Notes: generated by a model not told the origin, from the sequence alone. A stretch of DNA of 62,141 bases from Streptomyces rubellomurinus (GCF_000961885.1 NZ_JZKH01000047.1:1-62141), one strand, 5' to 3'; shown: positions 50,906 through 58,445, numbered from the stretch's first letter. Made by a program: numbers and translations.

Positions 50906-50989
50906 TGACCGGCCGCCCCTGACCGGCCGCCCCTGACCGGCCGCCTCTGGCCGGCCGCCCTTGACCGGCCGCCCCTGGCCGGCCGCTCG
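50897..50989. repeat. 14-bp tandem repeat array
   Basis: GGCCGCCCCTGACC is repeated about 6.6 times (units at 50897, 50911, 50925, 50939, 50953, 50967, 50981). The first three are identical and the later ones carry one to two substitutions. The first unit forms the right arm of the terminator hairpin. Confidence 0.9.
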
Positions 50990-51052
50990 ATCACCGATCT
51001 CGGTCACTAATTGGGTGTCGCCGGTCAGTTCGGGGCTGATAGCGTCCCGGAC

Positions 51053-51784
51053 GTGGCAAAGCTGAACCAGATCATCGCCGTTGAAAAGGGCGTCAAGTCC
51101 AAGTCCTTCCAGGAGCTGACGCAGGCCCACCAGGACCTGCAGAAGCCCGCGCTGCTGGCCGGGATCTCCCGCAGCTACCAGCCCAAGGACGAGGAGGGCG
51201 AGCAGCTGCCGCCGGAGTCGACCCGGGTGCAGCTGAAGGCCGAGGACATCCTGCGGTCCACCGCGAGCACCCTCACCCGGCTCTTCGACATCACGGCCAC
51301 CAAGGACTGGGCCAACGTCGGTGCCAGCGCCGACGTGGTGGTGGACGGCCAGGTGCTCCTCGCCCAGGTGCCGGTGCCGTACCTGCTGTTCCTGGAGAAG
51401 CAGCTCACCGATCTGTTCACCTTCGTGAAGAAGCTCCCGGTGCTGGACGCCTCCGAGTCGTGGAACCTCGACCCGTCCACCGACTCCTGGAAGACCGAGC
51501 CGGTGCGCACCATCCGGACCAAGAAGGTGCCGCGCAACCACGTCAAGGCCGAGGCCACCGAGAAGCACCCGGCCCAGGTCGAGGTCTACTACGAGGACAT
51601 CGCGGTCGGCTACTGGACCACGGTCAAGTTCTCCGGCGCGCTGCCGGCCCGGCGGGTGAACGAGCTCGCCGAGCGGGTGGAGAAGCTGCAGCAGGCGGTC
51701 AAGTTCGCCCGCGAGGAGGCCAACTCGGTCGAGGTCACCGACCGGAGGGTGGGCGACGCCGTCTTCGGCTACCTGTTCCGGTAG
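51053..51784 (+). CDS. Conserved actinobacterial protein of unknown function
   Basis: 243 residues from GTG (AKLNQIIAVEKGVKSKSFQE). It is strongly conserved across streptomycetes in my memory (I believe DUF7873), and every stretch looks constrained: ALLAGISRSYQPKDEEGEQL, DWANVGASADVVVDG, RTKKVPRNHVKAEATEKHPA and a C-terminal helix NELAERVEKLQQAVKFAREE. It is soluble, with no signal. It lies directly upstream of two permuted tRNA-like RNAs, which makes an RNA-linked role worth testing; this is inference from position only. Confidence 0.8.
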   Translation: MAKLNQIIAVEKGVKSKSFQELTQAHQDLQKPALLAGISRSYQPKDEEGEQLPPESTRVQLKAEDILRSTASTLTRLFDITATKDWANVGASADVVVDGQVLLAQVPVPYLLFLEKQLTDLFTFVKKLPVLDASESWNLDPSTDSWKTEPVRTIRTKKVPRNHVKAEATEKHPAQVEVYYEDIAVGYWTTVKFSGALPARRVNELAERVEKLQQAVKFAREEANSVEVTDRRVGDAVFGYLFR

Positions 51785-51795
51785 CCTCATGAACG

Positions 51796-51817
51796 CCCGC
51801 CCGGGGAGCCGGGCGGG
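51796..51817 (+). terminator. Terminator between the unknown gene and the RNA elements
   Basis: CCCGCCCGG (51796-51804) pairs with CCGGGCGGG (51809-51817) around GGAG, twelve bases after the stop. Confidence 0.7.
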
Positions 51818-51879
51818 TGCATCGGGCGCGCAAAGAGGACTCCGTTCCGGGAAGCCGGGGCGGGTTCGCGCTGCGCGAT

Positions 51880-52024
51880 GCGAAAAGCTGACACTGATGT
51901 TGAAGCTGACCAGGGGTCACCAGTGGAGGTTCGAATCCTCCCCCCGGCACCACGGGCCGGGGTAGCCCAAGCGGTAGAGGCAAGCCCGTGAATCTCAGAC
52001 TCTCGCTCCAGTCTCAGCATTCGC
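51880..52024 (+). ncRNA. Circularly permuted tRNA-like RNA A (YrlA-type Y RNA candidate)
   Basis: The order is 3' half first. T-arm GGAGG-TTCGAAT-CCTCC (51925-51941) is followed by acceptor CCCCGGC (51942-51948), a 7-base loop ACCACGG, acceptor CCGGGG preceded by G (GCCGGGG, 51956-51962; 7/7 pairs), T8-A9, and a D-arm GCC...GCGGTAGA...GGC (51965-51981) with canonical A14 and G18-G19. The outer strands pair: GCGAA/TTCGC, GCTGA/TCAGC and ACTG/CAGT (51880-51896 with 52009-52024). The tRNA therefore has its ends at the anticodon side, as in the YrlA tRNA-mimic. CATTCGCC (52018) fits the CNUUCGNC strand I recall for Ro-binding stems. The anticodon-arm equivalent is irregular. Confidence 0.6.
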
Positions 52025-52034
52025 CGCCGAACAC

Positions 52035-52145
52035 CGGATCGACCGGGTGTGGACGAACATCGACGAATGCGGGTTCAAGTCCTGTCTGTGCCGCTTCGTG
52101 GCACGGTAGTTCAAAGGTAGAACGCGTCGGTTTCAATCTGATCCG
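52035..52145 (+). ncRNA. Circularly permuted tRNA-like RNA B (YrlA-type Y RNA candidate)
   Basis: Same order as RNA A. T-arm GCGGG-TTCAAGT-CCTGT (52069-52085), acceptor CTGTGCC (52086-52092), 7-base loop GCTTCGT, acceptor GGCACGG (52100-52106; six Watson-Crick pairs plus one G-U), T8-A9, D-arm GTTC-AAAGGTA-GAAC (52109-52123). An anticodon-stem equivalent is formed by CGTCG (52125-52129) with the upstream CGACG (52061-52065), a perfect five pairs. Further out GTTT/GAAC and GATCCG/CGGATC (52140-52145 with 52035-52040) close the element. A linear cloverleaf would lack a T-arm. Confidence 0.65.
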
Positions 52146-52187
52146 CGACCCTTCAACGTGCCGGTGTGCGCAATTGGGCGGCACACA

Positions 52188-52220
52188 GGGGCCCGGGAGC
52201 AGGCTACGCTCCCGGGTCCT
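52188..52220 (+). terminator. Terminator after the RNA pair
   Basis: GGGGCCCGGGAGC (52188-52200) pairs with 52208-52220, including two G-U pairs, around AGGCTAC. A T-rich GCGTTTTCG follows shortly. A smaller hairpin GTGTGC/GCACAC (52164-52186) precedes it. Confidence 0.75.
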
Positions 52221-52295
52221 CTCGCGTTTTCGAGGGCGGTCCGGGCGCACGGGTGAGGCGGGTGAGGCGGGTGAGGCGGGTGGGGGGGACGGGCC

Positions 52296-53819
52296 TCAGC
52301 CCTGGATCTCCTGGCGGTCGATCTGGTCCTCCCGGACCAGCCAGAGCGCGAGGGCGGCGCCCACCAGGCTGACCACTCCGCCCAGCAGCAGCACGAGGTT
52401 GAGGCCGTCCAGGAAGCCGGCCCGGGCGGCGGTGGCGGCGGCCGCCCTGGCCGGCTCGGGAAGTGCGGCGAGGGCCTGCGGCAGACTGCCGGAGGAGGCC
52501 GCCTCGATCAGCTCACGGGGACGGGCGCCCTCCGCGATCGGCGTGCCGGCCGCCAGCTCGCGGACCTTGTGGGTGCCCCGGCCGACGAAGATCGCTCCCC
52601 AGACGGCGATGCCGACCGCGATCCCGACCTGTCGGAAGGTGTCGTTGATGCCGGCCGCCATGCCGCTCCTCTCCTTGGGCACCACGCTCACCGCGACGTC
52701 GGCGATCACCGGGTTGATCAGCCCGACGCCCGCGCCGCCGACCAGGAAGCCGACCAGCAGACCGGTCCAGCTGTCCTCGGGCTGGACGTCGCCCATCAGC
52801 AGCATGCCCGCGCCGACCGCGACCAGGCCGACGCAGAGCATCAGCCGGGCCGGCACCCGGGAGAGCAGGACCCCGGCCACCGGCGCCACGAAGAAGCTGA
52901 GCACCGTGATCGGCAGGTAGCGCACGCCCGCCGCGAACGGCGAGAGCCCGAGGTAGTTCTGCAGGTACAGCGTGAGGTAGAGGAAGAGCGCGAACAGCGA
53001 GCTGGAGACGGCGAACGCCGCCAGCTGCACGCCGGTGAACGCCTGCCGGCGGAACAGCCCGAGCGGCAGCATCGGCTCCGGAACCCGGCGTTCGATCAGC
53101 ACGAAGACGGCGAGCAGCACGGCCGCACCGGCGAACAGCCCGACGATCAGGCCGCTGCCCCAGCCCTCGGCGTTGCCCCGCACCAGCGCGAGGACGAGCA
53201 GGAACAGGCCGGTGCTGAAGGCCACGACCCCGGCCCAGTCGATCCGGGTCGCGTTCGGGTCCCGGCTCTCCGCCAGCTTGAGGTAGGTGACGAGCAGGGC
53301 CGCGGCTCCGATCGGCACGTTGAGGTAGAAGATCCACTCCCAGCCGAGCGAGTCGGTGAGCGCCCCGCCGATCAGCGGTCCGACGGCGACGGCGATGCCG
53401 ATGGTGGCCCCGTAGACGCCCATCGCGGAGCCGCGCTCCCGCCCGGGCGGGAACTCCTGCGCGACCAGGGCGAGCGAGACCGCGAACATCACCGCGCCGC
53501 CGACGCCCTGGACCGCGCGCGAGACGTTGAGGAAGACCGGGTTCGGGGCCAGGGCGCAGAGCAGCGAGGCGCCGGAGAAGATCACCAGTCCGGCCGCGAA
53601 GGCCCGGCGCCGCCCGAGCCGGTCGGCCAGCGAACCGGCCGTCAGCACCAGGGCGGCCAGGGAGAGGGCGTAGGCGTCGAACACCCACTGCAGGTCGGTG
53701 AAGCTCGCGCCCAGGTCCCTGCGGATCGAGGGCAGGGCGACGTTCACGACGGTGATGTCGAGCAGCAGCATGAACGTCGCCACCGACACGGCGATCAGCG
53801 TCCACCACTTGCGTTGCAC
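52296..53819 (-). CDS. MFS drug:H+ antiporter, DHA2 (14-helix) family
   Basis: 507 residues from the GTG of VQRKWWTLIAV, which has GAAGGAG upstream; a GTG 12 codons earlier is also in frame. Motif D1 LLLDITVVNVALPSI, motif A GSLADRLGRRRAF and motif C MGVYGATIGIAVAVGPLIGG are present, with 14 predicted helices. It exports drugs or metabolites. No TetR neighbour is visible. Confidence 0.93.
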   Translation of the reverse strand: MQRKWWTLIAVSVATFMLLLDITVVNVALPSIRRDLGASFTDLQWVFDAYALSLAALVLTAGSLADRLGRRRAFAAGLVIFSGASLLCALAPNPVFLNVSRAVQGVGGAVMFAVSLALVAQEFPPGRERGSAMGVYGATIGIAVAVGPLIGGALTDSLGWEWIFYLNVPIGAAALLVTYLKLAESRDPNATRIDWAGVVAFSTGLFLLVLALVRGNAEGWGSGLIVGLFAGAAVLLAVFVLIERRVPEPMLPLGLFRRQAFTGVQLAAFAVSSSLFALFLYLTLYLQNYLGLSPFAAGVRYLPITVLSFFVAPVAGVLLSRVPARLMLCVGLVAVGAGMLLMGDVQPEDSWTGLLVGFLVGGAGVGLINPVIADVAVSVVPKERSGMAAGINDTFRQVGIAVGIAVWGAIFVGRGTHKVRELAAGTPIAEGARPRELIEAASSGSLPQALAALPEPARAAAATAARAGFLDGLNLVLLLGGVVSLVGAALALWLVREDQIDRQEIQG

Positions 53820-54124
53820 GGCTGCCGGTCTCCTTCGAAGAGGGGGAGTTCGCACGGACGGCCCGCCCGCGGGCGGGCGGCGACGTGCCGCCGACCGTAC
53901 GCAACACCGTCACCCGAACCGCGCATATCGGGCCGGACGCGCGCGAGGAGACCCCGTCCGGTCCAGGCCGCGGAAGGACCCCGGTCGGGCGGAACGAGGC
54001 GGCGTCCACCGTCAGGCGACCGGCCCCGCCCGGCGTGCGTCCGCGCCGCCGGACTGCTGAGCTGGGCGGGGAGCGCCCCGGGGCCCGTCCGGCCGGCCTC
54101 CCGCACCCCACGACGGAGGACCCC
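53820..54124. other. Divergent region between MFS and reductase genes
   Basis: 305 bases without a gene. It holds GGAGGACCCC before the reductase GTG and GAAGGAG before the MFS start. I see no clear operator. Confidence 0.5.
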
Positions 54125-54841
54125 GTGCCGGACCCGACGACCTCGTACGCCGACCTGCGCGCCCTGGTGATCAACTGCACCCTCAAGCGCTCCCCGGAAC
54201 GCAGCCACACCCAGGGCCTGATCGACGTCAGCACCGGCATCCTGGAGCGCCAGGGCGTCGCGGTCGAGGTCCTGCGCGCGGTGGACATCGACATCGCGAC
54301 CGGCGTCTGGCCGGACATGACCGAGCACGGCTGGGAGACCGACGAGTGGCCGGTGATCTACTCCCAGGTCATGGCCGCCGACATCCTGACGTTAGCTGGG
54401 CCTGTATGGCTGGGGGACAACTCCTCGGTGATGAAGAAGGTGATCGAGCGGCTGTACGCGTGTTCGTCGATCCTCAACTCGGAAGGGCAGTACGCGTATT
54501 ACGGGCGGGTCGGCGGGTGTCTGATCACCGGCAACGAGGACGGTGCCAAGCACTGCGCGATGAACGTGCTCTATAGCCTCCAGCACCTCGGCTACACGAT
54601 CCCGCCGCAGGCCGACGCCGGCTGGGTGGGCGAGGCCGGGCCGGGGCCGTCGTACCTCGACCCGGGGTCCGGTGGGCCGGAGAACGACTTCACCAACCGC
54701 AACGCCACCTTCATGACGTGGAACCAGCTGCACCTGGCCCGGATGCTCAAGGACGCCGGCGGCATCCCGGCTCACGGCAACCAGCGCTCGGAGTGGGACG
54801 CCGGCTGCCGCTTCGACTTCGAGAACCCCGAGCACCGCTGA
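54125..54841 (+). CDS. Flavodoxin-like NADPH-dependent FMN reductase with TTA codon
   Basis: 238 residues, GTG start after GGAGGACC. ALVINCTLKRSPERSHTQGL binds the FMN phosphate, and LAGPVWLGDNSSVMKKVIERL is the second FMN loop of the NADPH-dependent FMN reductase/flavodoxin family. Leu90 is encoded by TTA (54392-54394), the rare codon that in streptomycetes needs the bldA tRNA. Expression may therefore be tied to development. Codon use just downstream (GCTGGGCCTGTATGG, TATAGC) is also slightly less GC-biased. Confidence 0.88.
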   Translation: MPDPTTSYADLRALVINCTLKRSPERSHTQGLIDVSTGILERQGVAVEVLRAVDIDIATGVWPDMTEHGWETDEWPVIYSQVMAADILTLAGPVWLGDNSSVMKKVIERLYACSSILNSEGQYAYYGRVGGCLITGNEDGAKHCAMNVLYSLQHLGYTIPPQADAGWVGEAGPGPSYLDPGSGGPENDFTNRNATFMTWNQLHLARMLKDAGGIPAHGNQRSEWDAGCRFDFENPEHR

Positions 54842-54970
54842 ACCGCATCCGGGACCGTGCCGTCGCCGGCCGACCGGGCCCGACCGGCGCGTCACACACG
54901 AGCACCCGGTCGCCGTGCCCCAACTCGGCGAGGGCTCCGGCGAGATGCCGATTCAGGATCCCGCCCTTCG

Positions 54971-55876
54971 TCACAGCGCCTCGACCTCCGCGGCGGTGGG
55001 GAACGACTCCTGGGCCCCCCGCCGCGTCACGGCGACGGCGCCCACCCGGGCGGCGTACGCGGCGGCCTCCGCGAGCGAGGCCCCCGCACCCAGCTTCCAG
55101 GCCAGTGCGGCCGTGAAGGAATCACCGGCACCCGTCGTGTCGACGGCCTCGACCTGCACCGACGCGACCCGCACGACCTCACCCTCGGCGGACGCGACCA
55201 AGGCGCCCTGCGAACCGAGCGTCACCACGACCGATTCGGGCCCGCTCGCGAGCAACTCCCGCGCCCACGCGGCGGGATCGTCGCCGATGGCCTCGCCGCC
55301 CAGGATCACCCGGGCCTCGTGCTCGTTGACGATCAGCGGGTCGCAGGCCGCCAGGACCTCGGCCGGCAGCGCCCGCGGCGGCGAGGGGTTCAACACGAAC
55401 CGCGTACCGGACGGCAGTTGGCGCACCACCTCGACGACCGTCTCCAACGGGATCTCCAACTGCGCCGAGACCACCCGCGAGGCGCGGACCAGGGGCCCGG
55501 CGGCCCGGACGTCCTCCGGCGTGAGCCGCCCGTTCGCGCCGGGCGACACCACGATGCTGTTGTCCCCGGACGGGTCGACGGTGATCAGCGCGACGCCGGT
55601 CGGGGCCCCGCCCACCAGGACGCTCGTCGTGTCGACCCCCGCGCTCCGCTGCGACTCCAGCAGCAGCCGCCCGTTCGCGTCGTCCCCGACCCGCGCGAGC
55701 AGCGCCGTGCGCGCCCCGAGGCGCGCGGCGGCGACCGCCTGGTTGGCGCCCTTGCCGCCGAGATGGACGGCGAGGTCCGACCCGAGAACCGTCTCCCCGG
55801 CCGCGGGCCTGCGCTCGACACCGATCACGAGATCGACGTTGGCCGACCCCACGACCAGCACGTCGTAGTCGTACAT
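54971..55876 (-). CDS. rbsK: Ribokinase
   Basis: 301 residues; GGGGAG four bases before the ATG. PfkB family: VVGSANVDLVIGVERRPAAG, the signature GGKGANQAVAAARLG, and DTTGAGDSFTAALAWKLG with the catalytic Asp. It phosphorylates ribose. The rest of the ribose operon is gone: upstream lies a fused remnant of its regulator and binding protein, with no ATPase or permease. The gene looks intact but may be unexpressed or served by another uptake system. Confidence 0.93.
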   Translation of the reverse strand: MYDYDVLVVGSANVDLVIGVERRPAAGETVLGSDLAVHLGGKGANQAVAAARLGARTALLARVGDDANGRLLLESQRSAGVDTTSVLVGGAPTGVALITVDPSGDNSIVVSPGANGRLTPEDVRAAGPLVRASRVVSAQLEIPLETVVEVVRQLPSGTRFVLNPSPPRALPAEVLAACDPLIVNEHEARVILGGEAIGDDPAAWARELLASGPESVVVTLGSQGALVASAEGEVVRVASVQVEAVDTTGAGDSFTAALAWKLGAGASLAEAAAYAARVGAVAVTRRGAQESFPTAAEVEAL

Positions 55877-55958
55877 GAAACTCCCCAATCAGGAAATCCG
55901 GAACGGGGCGAGCCGGAGCCCCGCTTCCGCGGGCACCCCGGCCACCCCTTTCCCCGTC

Positions 55959-56850
55959 TCAGCCACTGAATCCGGCCACGGTCTCCTTCGTGACCACCTT
56001 CACCGGCACCTTGATGGTCTCCTCGACCTTCTCCCCCTCGATCGCCTTGACCGCGTTGTCCACGGCGATCTTCCCGAGCTGCGACGGCTGCTGGGCCACG
56101 GACGCGTACAGCGTCCCCTGCTCGACCGCCTTCAGCCCGTCCGGAGTCCCGTCGAAGCCGACGACCTGCACGGAATCACCGGCCTTGGACCCGAGCGCCT
56201 TCGCCGCGCCGAGCGCCATCTCGTCGTTCGCGGCGATGACACTCCGGACGTCCGGGTGCGCCTGGAGCAGGTTCGACATGACGTCGAGACCCTTCGTCCG
56301 GTCGAAGTCGGCCGGCTGCTGCGCCACGACCTCGATCCCCGGGTACGCCGCCAGTCCCTTGGCGAAGCCCTCGGCCCGCTCGCGCGCGGCGGAGGTGCCG
56401 GCCAGCCCCTGGAGGATCACGATCTTCCCGCTGCCGCCGAGCTTCTCGGCGAGGGCCTTCGCCGCCTGCTCGCCGCCGGCGACGTTGTCGAGCGCGATGT
56501 CGTCCGGCACCCGCAGCCCACGGGCGCGTACGGCGTCCAGGGCGCCCAGCGCCATCAGGTTGTCCGCCGCGAACACGACCTGCGGGGGCTCGGCGAGGTC
56601 GAGGAACCGCTCGGTCGCCCGCCGGCCGCTGTCGGCCTGGAAGTCGCCCTGGCCGACGTACCGGTCCGGCAGGTCGAGGCCGTACTCCGCCAGCGCCTCG
56701 CGGAACGCCGCCACACGCTCCTGCCCGGTCGTGGTGGCCGCCGGCCCGGCGATGATCGCCAGCCGCCGGCGCCCCAGCCGGTGCAGGTGCGCGACGAGGT
56801 CCCGTACGGCGCCCCGCCCGTCCGCCCGCACCACCGGCACGTCGACGCCG
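55959..56850 (-). pseudogene. LacI-regulator / ribose-binding-protein chimera (rbs operon scar)
   Basis: The 5' part (56850 to about 56495) encodes the core of a LacI-type sugar regulator: GVDVPVVRAD, LGRRRLAIIAGPAATTTGQE, AADNLMALGALDAVRARGL, VPDDIAL. It lacks the DNA-binding head. At DIAL|DNVAGGEQAA it changes without frameshift into the C-terminal half of a periplasmic ribose-binding protein (ILQGLAGTSAARERAEGFAK, ANDEMALGAAKALGSK, VVGFDGTPDGLKAVEQGTLY). No signal peptide or start signal precedes it. It is a deletion fusion removing the regulator's end, the ABC ATPase, the permease and the first lobe of the binding protein. Confidence 0.85.
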
Positions 56851-57014
56851 GGCGCCGCCGACCACCGGTGGCGCCTTCGCCACGGCGGCGGCGACACCTT
56901 CAGGATCCAGTGCGCCGACAGCGGCCGCGTCCTCGGCATCTCCGGCGCCTCCACCGCCCTGGGGGCGCAGGCCGTGCTCTGGGACGACAACGGCGCCGCC
57001 GACCACCGGTGGCG
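56851..57014. repeat. 23-bp direct repeat pair
   Basis: GGCGCCGCCGACCACCGGTG plus GCG occurs at 56851-56873 and 56992-57014. It encodes the repeated ricin motif GAADHRWR, and the first copy marks the rearrangement junction. Confidence 0.9.
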
Positions 57015-57024
57015 GTTCATCTGA
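56851..57024 (+). pseudogene. 3' fragment of a ricin-type beta-trefoil lectin gene
   Basis: About 57 residues to a TGA: AADHRWRLRHGGGDTFRIQ, ADSGRVLGISGAS, GAQAVLWDDNGAADHRWRF. Two QxW-type repeats of a RICIN domain are visible; the rest of the gene is missing. Its 5' edge abuts the regulator remnant exactly at base 56851, at the start of a 23-base sequence repeated at 56992. Confidence 0.8.
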
Positions 57025-57343
57025 TCCGGCGTCGGGCCCCGGTCGCCGCGGGGGCGGGGGTGGTGTGATCTATCCCACGGTCGCCGGATCTCCGTCCGTC
57101 GGGGTCCTGCTCCGGAGCGCGGTGGGCGGGGTGGCGGGCCCGGTGGCCTGCGGGGTCGTGGGGCCGGGGGTCCGGGCGGGCGGGGGTGTCAAGCTGGCCG
57201 GTTCCCGATCCGCCGGCGGATGCGGTTCAACCGCTGCCCCTCGTTCATCCGTTCGTCATGGGACGGTCGGTCACCTGTGAGCCGCCGGAGGCGATGTGGG
57301 ACGGGACGCCGGACGCCGGGCGTCGGACGAGAGGGGATGGGCG
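57025..57343. other. Intergenic region before the JmjC gene
   Basis: 319 bases, G-rich, no gene. TGTGATCTATCCCACG (57064-57079) weakly resembles the Crp-like dyad at 34528. Otherwise I see nothing. Confidence 0.4.
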
Positions 57344-58321
57344 ATGGGGCGAGTACTGGCCGAGCTGGTGGGGGACACGGAGGACTTCGCCAGGGCACTG
57401 GAGGACCGGAGGCCGCAGGTGTTCCGCACCGCCGGGTGGCCCGCCGGGCTGCCCCGGCCGGACGAGTTGGACGCCGTCCTGCACGGGGGCCTGCTGCGGG
57501 TGCCGTACGTGGAGATGGTGATGGGCGGCGAGGTCGTCGCGCCCGAGCGGTTCTGTACGGCGCGCACGGTCGCCGGGCGGCGGGACGAGGGCTGGGCGGA
57601 CCCCGGGCGGATCGCCGCCCTGCTGGCCGAGGGTGCCACGTTGCTGCTGCCGCAGCTGGACCAGTGGCACGCCCCCGTGCGGGCGCTGGCCGGCGACATC
57701 GCGCTCCAGCTGGGGCGTCGCACCGAGGCGTTCTGCTTCGCGACGGGCGCCGGCCGGCGTGGCCTGGACGTGCACCGGGACGACGCGGACGTGCTGGTCG
57801 TCCAGCTCGCGGGGGAGAAGGAGTGGACGGTCCACGAGGCGCCGGCGGACGGGCGCTGGCGCCCGGGGCTCGCCCCCGAGCCGGGGCCGGTGGCGGTGCA
57901 GACGGTGCTCGCGCCGGGCGAGGTGCTGTACGTGCCGCGCGGCGCTCCGCACGCCGCGACCGGGCGTCAGGGGCTGTCGGTGCACCTGTCGTTCGTCGTC
58001 CGTGAGGTCGGCACCGGGCGGTTGCACGCGGCGGTCGGCGAGTTCCTGGCCGCCGGCGCCTCCCGTGGTGGCGGCAGCGGCAGCGGCAGCGGCAGCGGCA
58101 CCGGCAGCGGCAGCGGCACCGGCACCGGCACCGGCGCCGGCGACCTGCCCGAACGGCCCGGGACGGCCGCCGACCTGCTGGCCGCCGCCGCCGAGGTGCT
58201 GCACCGCAGCCGCGCCCGCCTGGCCGAACTGACCCCGGAGGAACTGCTGCGCTTCGCACGGGGCCCGCTGCCCGACCCGGCGCCGGACACCCCGCCGCTC
58301 CCGGGGCCGCTGGGCGGCTGA
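57344..58321 (+). CDS. JmjC/cupin-type 2-oxoglutarate oxygenase
   Basis: 325 residues from the ATG at 57344 (GAGGGGATGGG upstream). The Fe(II) site is H-x-D in DVHRDDADVLVVQLAGEKEW and the distal His in LYVPRGAPHAA, with a downstream Lys/Arg-rich wing. This is the layout of ribosomal-oxygenase-type (cupin_4/JmjC) hydroxylases. A Gly/Ser/Thr repeat linker (GGGSGSGSGSGTG...) separates the catalytic part from a helical C-terminus. Its place beside a lanthipeptide precursor suggests it may hydroxylate that peptide (inference). Confidence 0.88.
   Translation: MGRVLAELVGDTEDFARALEDRRPQVFRTAGWPAGLPRPDELDAVLHGGLLRVPYVEMVMGGEVVAPERFCTARTVAGRRDEGWADPGRIAALLAEGATLLLPQLDQWHAPVRALAGDIALQLGRRTEAFCFATGAGRRGLDVHRDDADVLVVQLAGEKEWTVHEAPADGRWRPGLAPEPGPVAVQTVLAPGEVLYVPRGAPHAATGRQGLSVHLSFVVREVGTGRLHAAVGEFLAAGASRGGGSGSGSGSGTGSGSGTGTGTGAGDLPERPGTAADLLAAAAEVLHRSRARLAELTPEELLRFARGPLPDPAPDTPPLPGPLGG
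58068..58142 (+). repeat. GGCAGC/GGCACC hexamer tract
   Basis: A simple-sequence tract encoding (Gly-Ser/Thr)n inside the JmjC protein, likely variable in length between strains. Confidence 0.9.
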
Positions 58322-58337
58322 GCCGGGGGAACGCGAA

Positions 58338-58386
58338 CGGGCGCGGTTGCGCCGGACCGTGTGAACGGTCCGGGCAACCGCGCCCG
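58338..58386. terminator. 22-bp bidirectional terminator
   Basis: The arms 58338-58360 and 58365-58386 pair over 22 base pairs with one bulged G (58351) and the loop GTGA. It separates the convergent JmjC and lanthipeptide genes and is the strongest hairpin in the window. Confidence 0.9.
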
Positions 58387-58445
58387 GTCGTACCCGTACT
58401 GCCGCTGGATCAGGCGGAGTCGCCCGATCGAGCCGGTGGCACCGG

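Noticed and set aside
50897..50989. CRISPR array
   Set aside because: The repeats are contiguous 14-mers with no spacers and there are no cas genes.
47771..51790. Minus-strand open frame of about 1,340 codons opposite the YncE/phosphatase gene
   Set aside because: It spans several well-supported plus-strand genes and terminators, and the composition is shadow-like.
51854..51952. A linear 99-nt tRNA using the GCCGGGG at 51854 as its 5' acceptor strand with the CCA-ending 3' half
   Set aside because: The acceptor pairs, but what follows has no T8-A9, no G18-G19 D-loop and no 5-bp anticodon arm. The second GCCGGGG at 51956 is followed by a canonical D-arm, so the permuted reading explains more.
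52100..52162. A linear tRNA with UCA anticodon (opal suppressor or tRNA-Sec)
   Set aside because: GTCGG/CTGAT with a TTTCAAT loop can be drawn, but only 13 bases remain for variable loop and T-arm. The T-arm lies upstream instead, and CGTCG pairs perfectly with upstream CGACG.
51880..52220. tmRNA, including the permuted two-piece form
   Set aside because: There are two tRNA-like modules with D-arms, no tag-peptide frame and no GGGG-type tmRNA ends.
55959..57020. A functional 353-residue substrate-binding protein
   Set aside because: The N-terminal segment is antisense of a lectin fragment, the middle is a regulator core, and there is no signal peptide.
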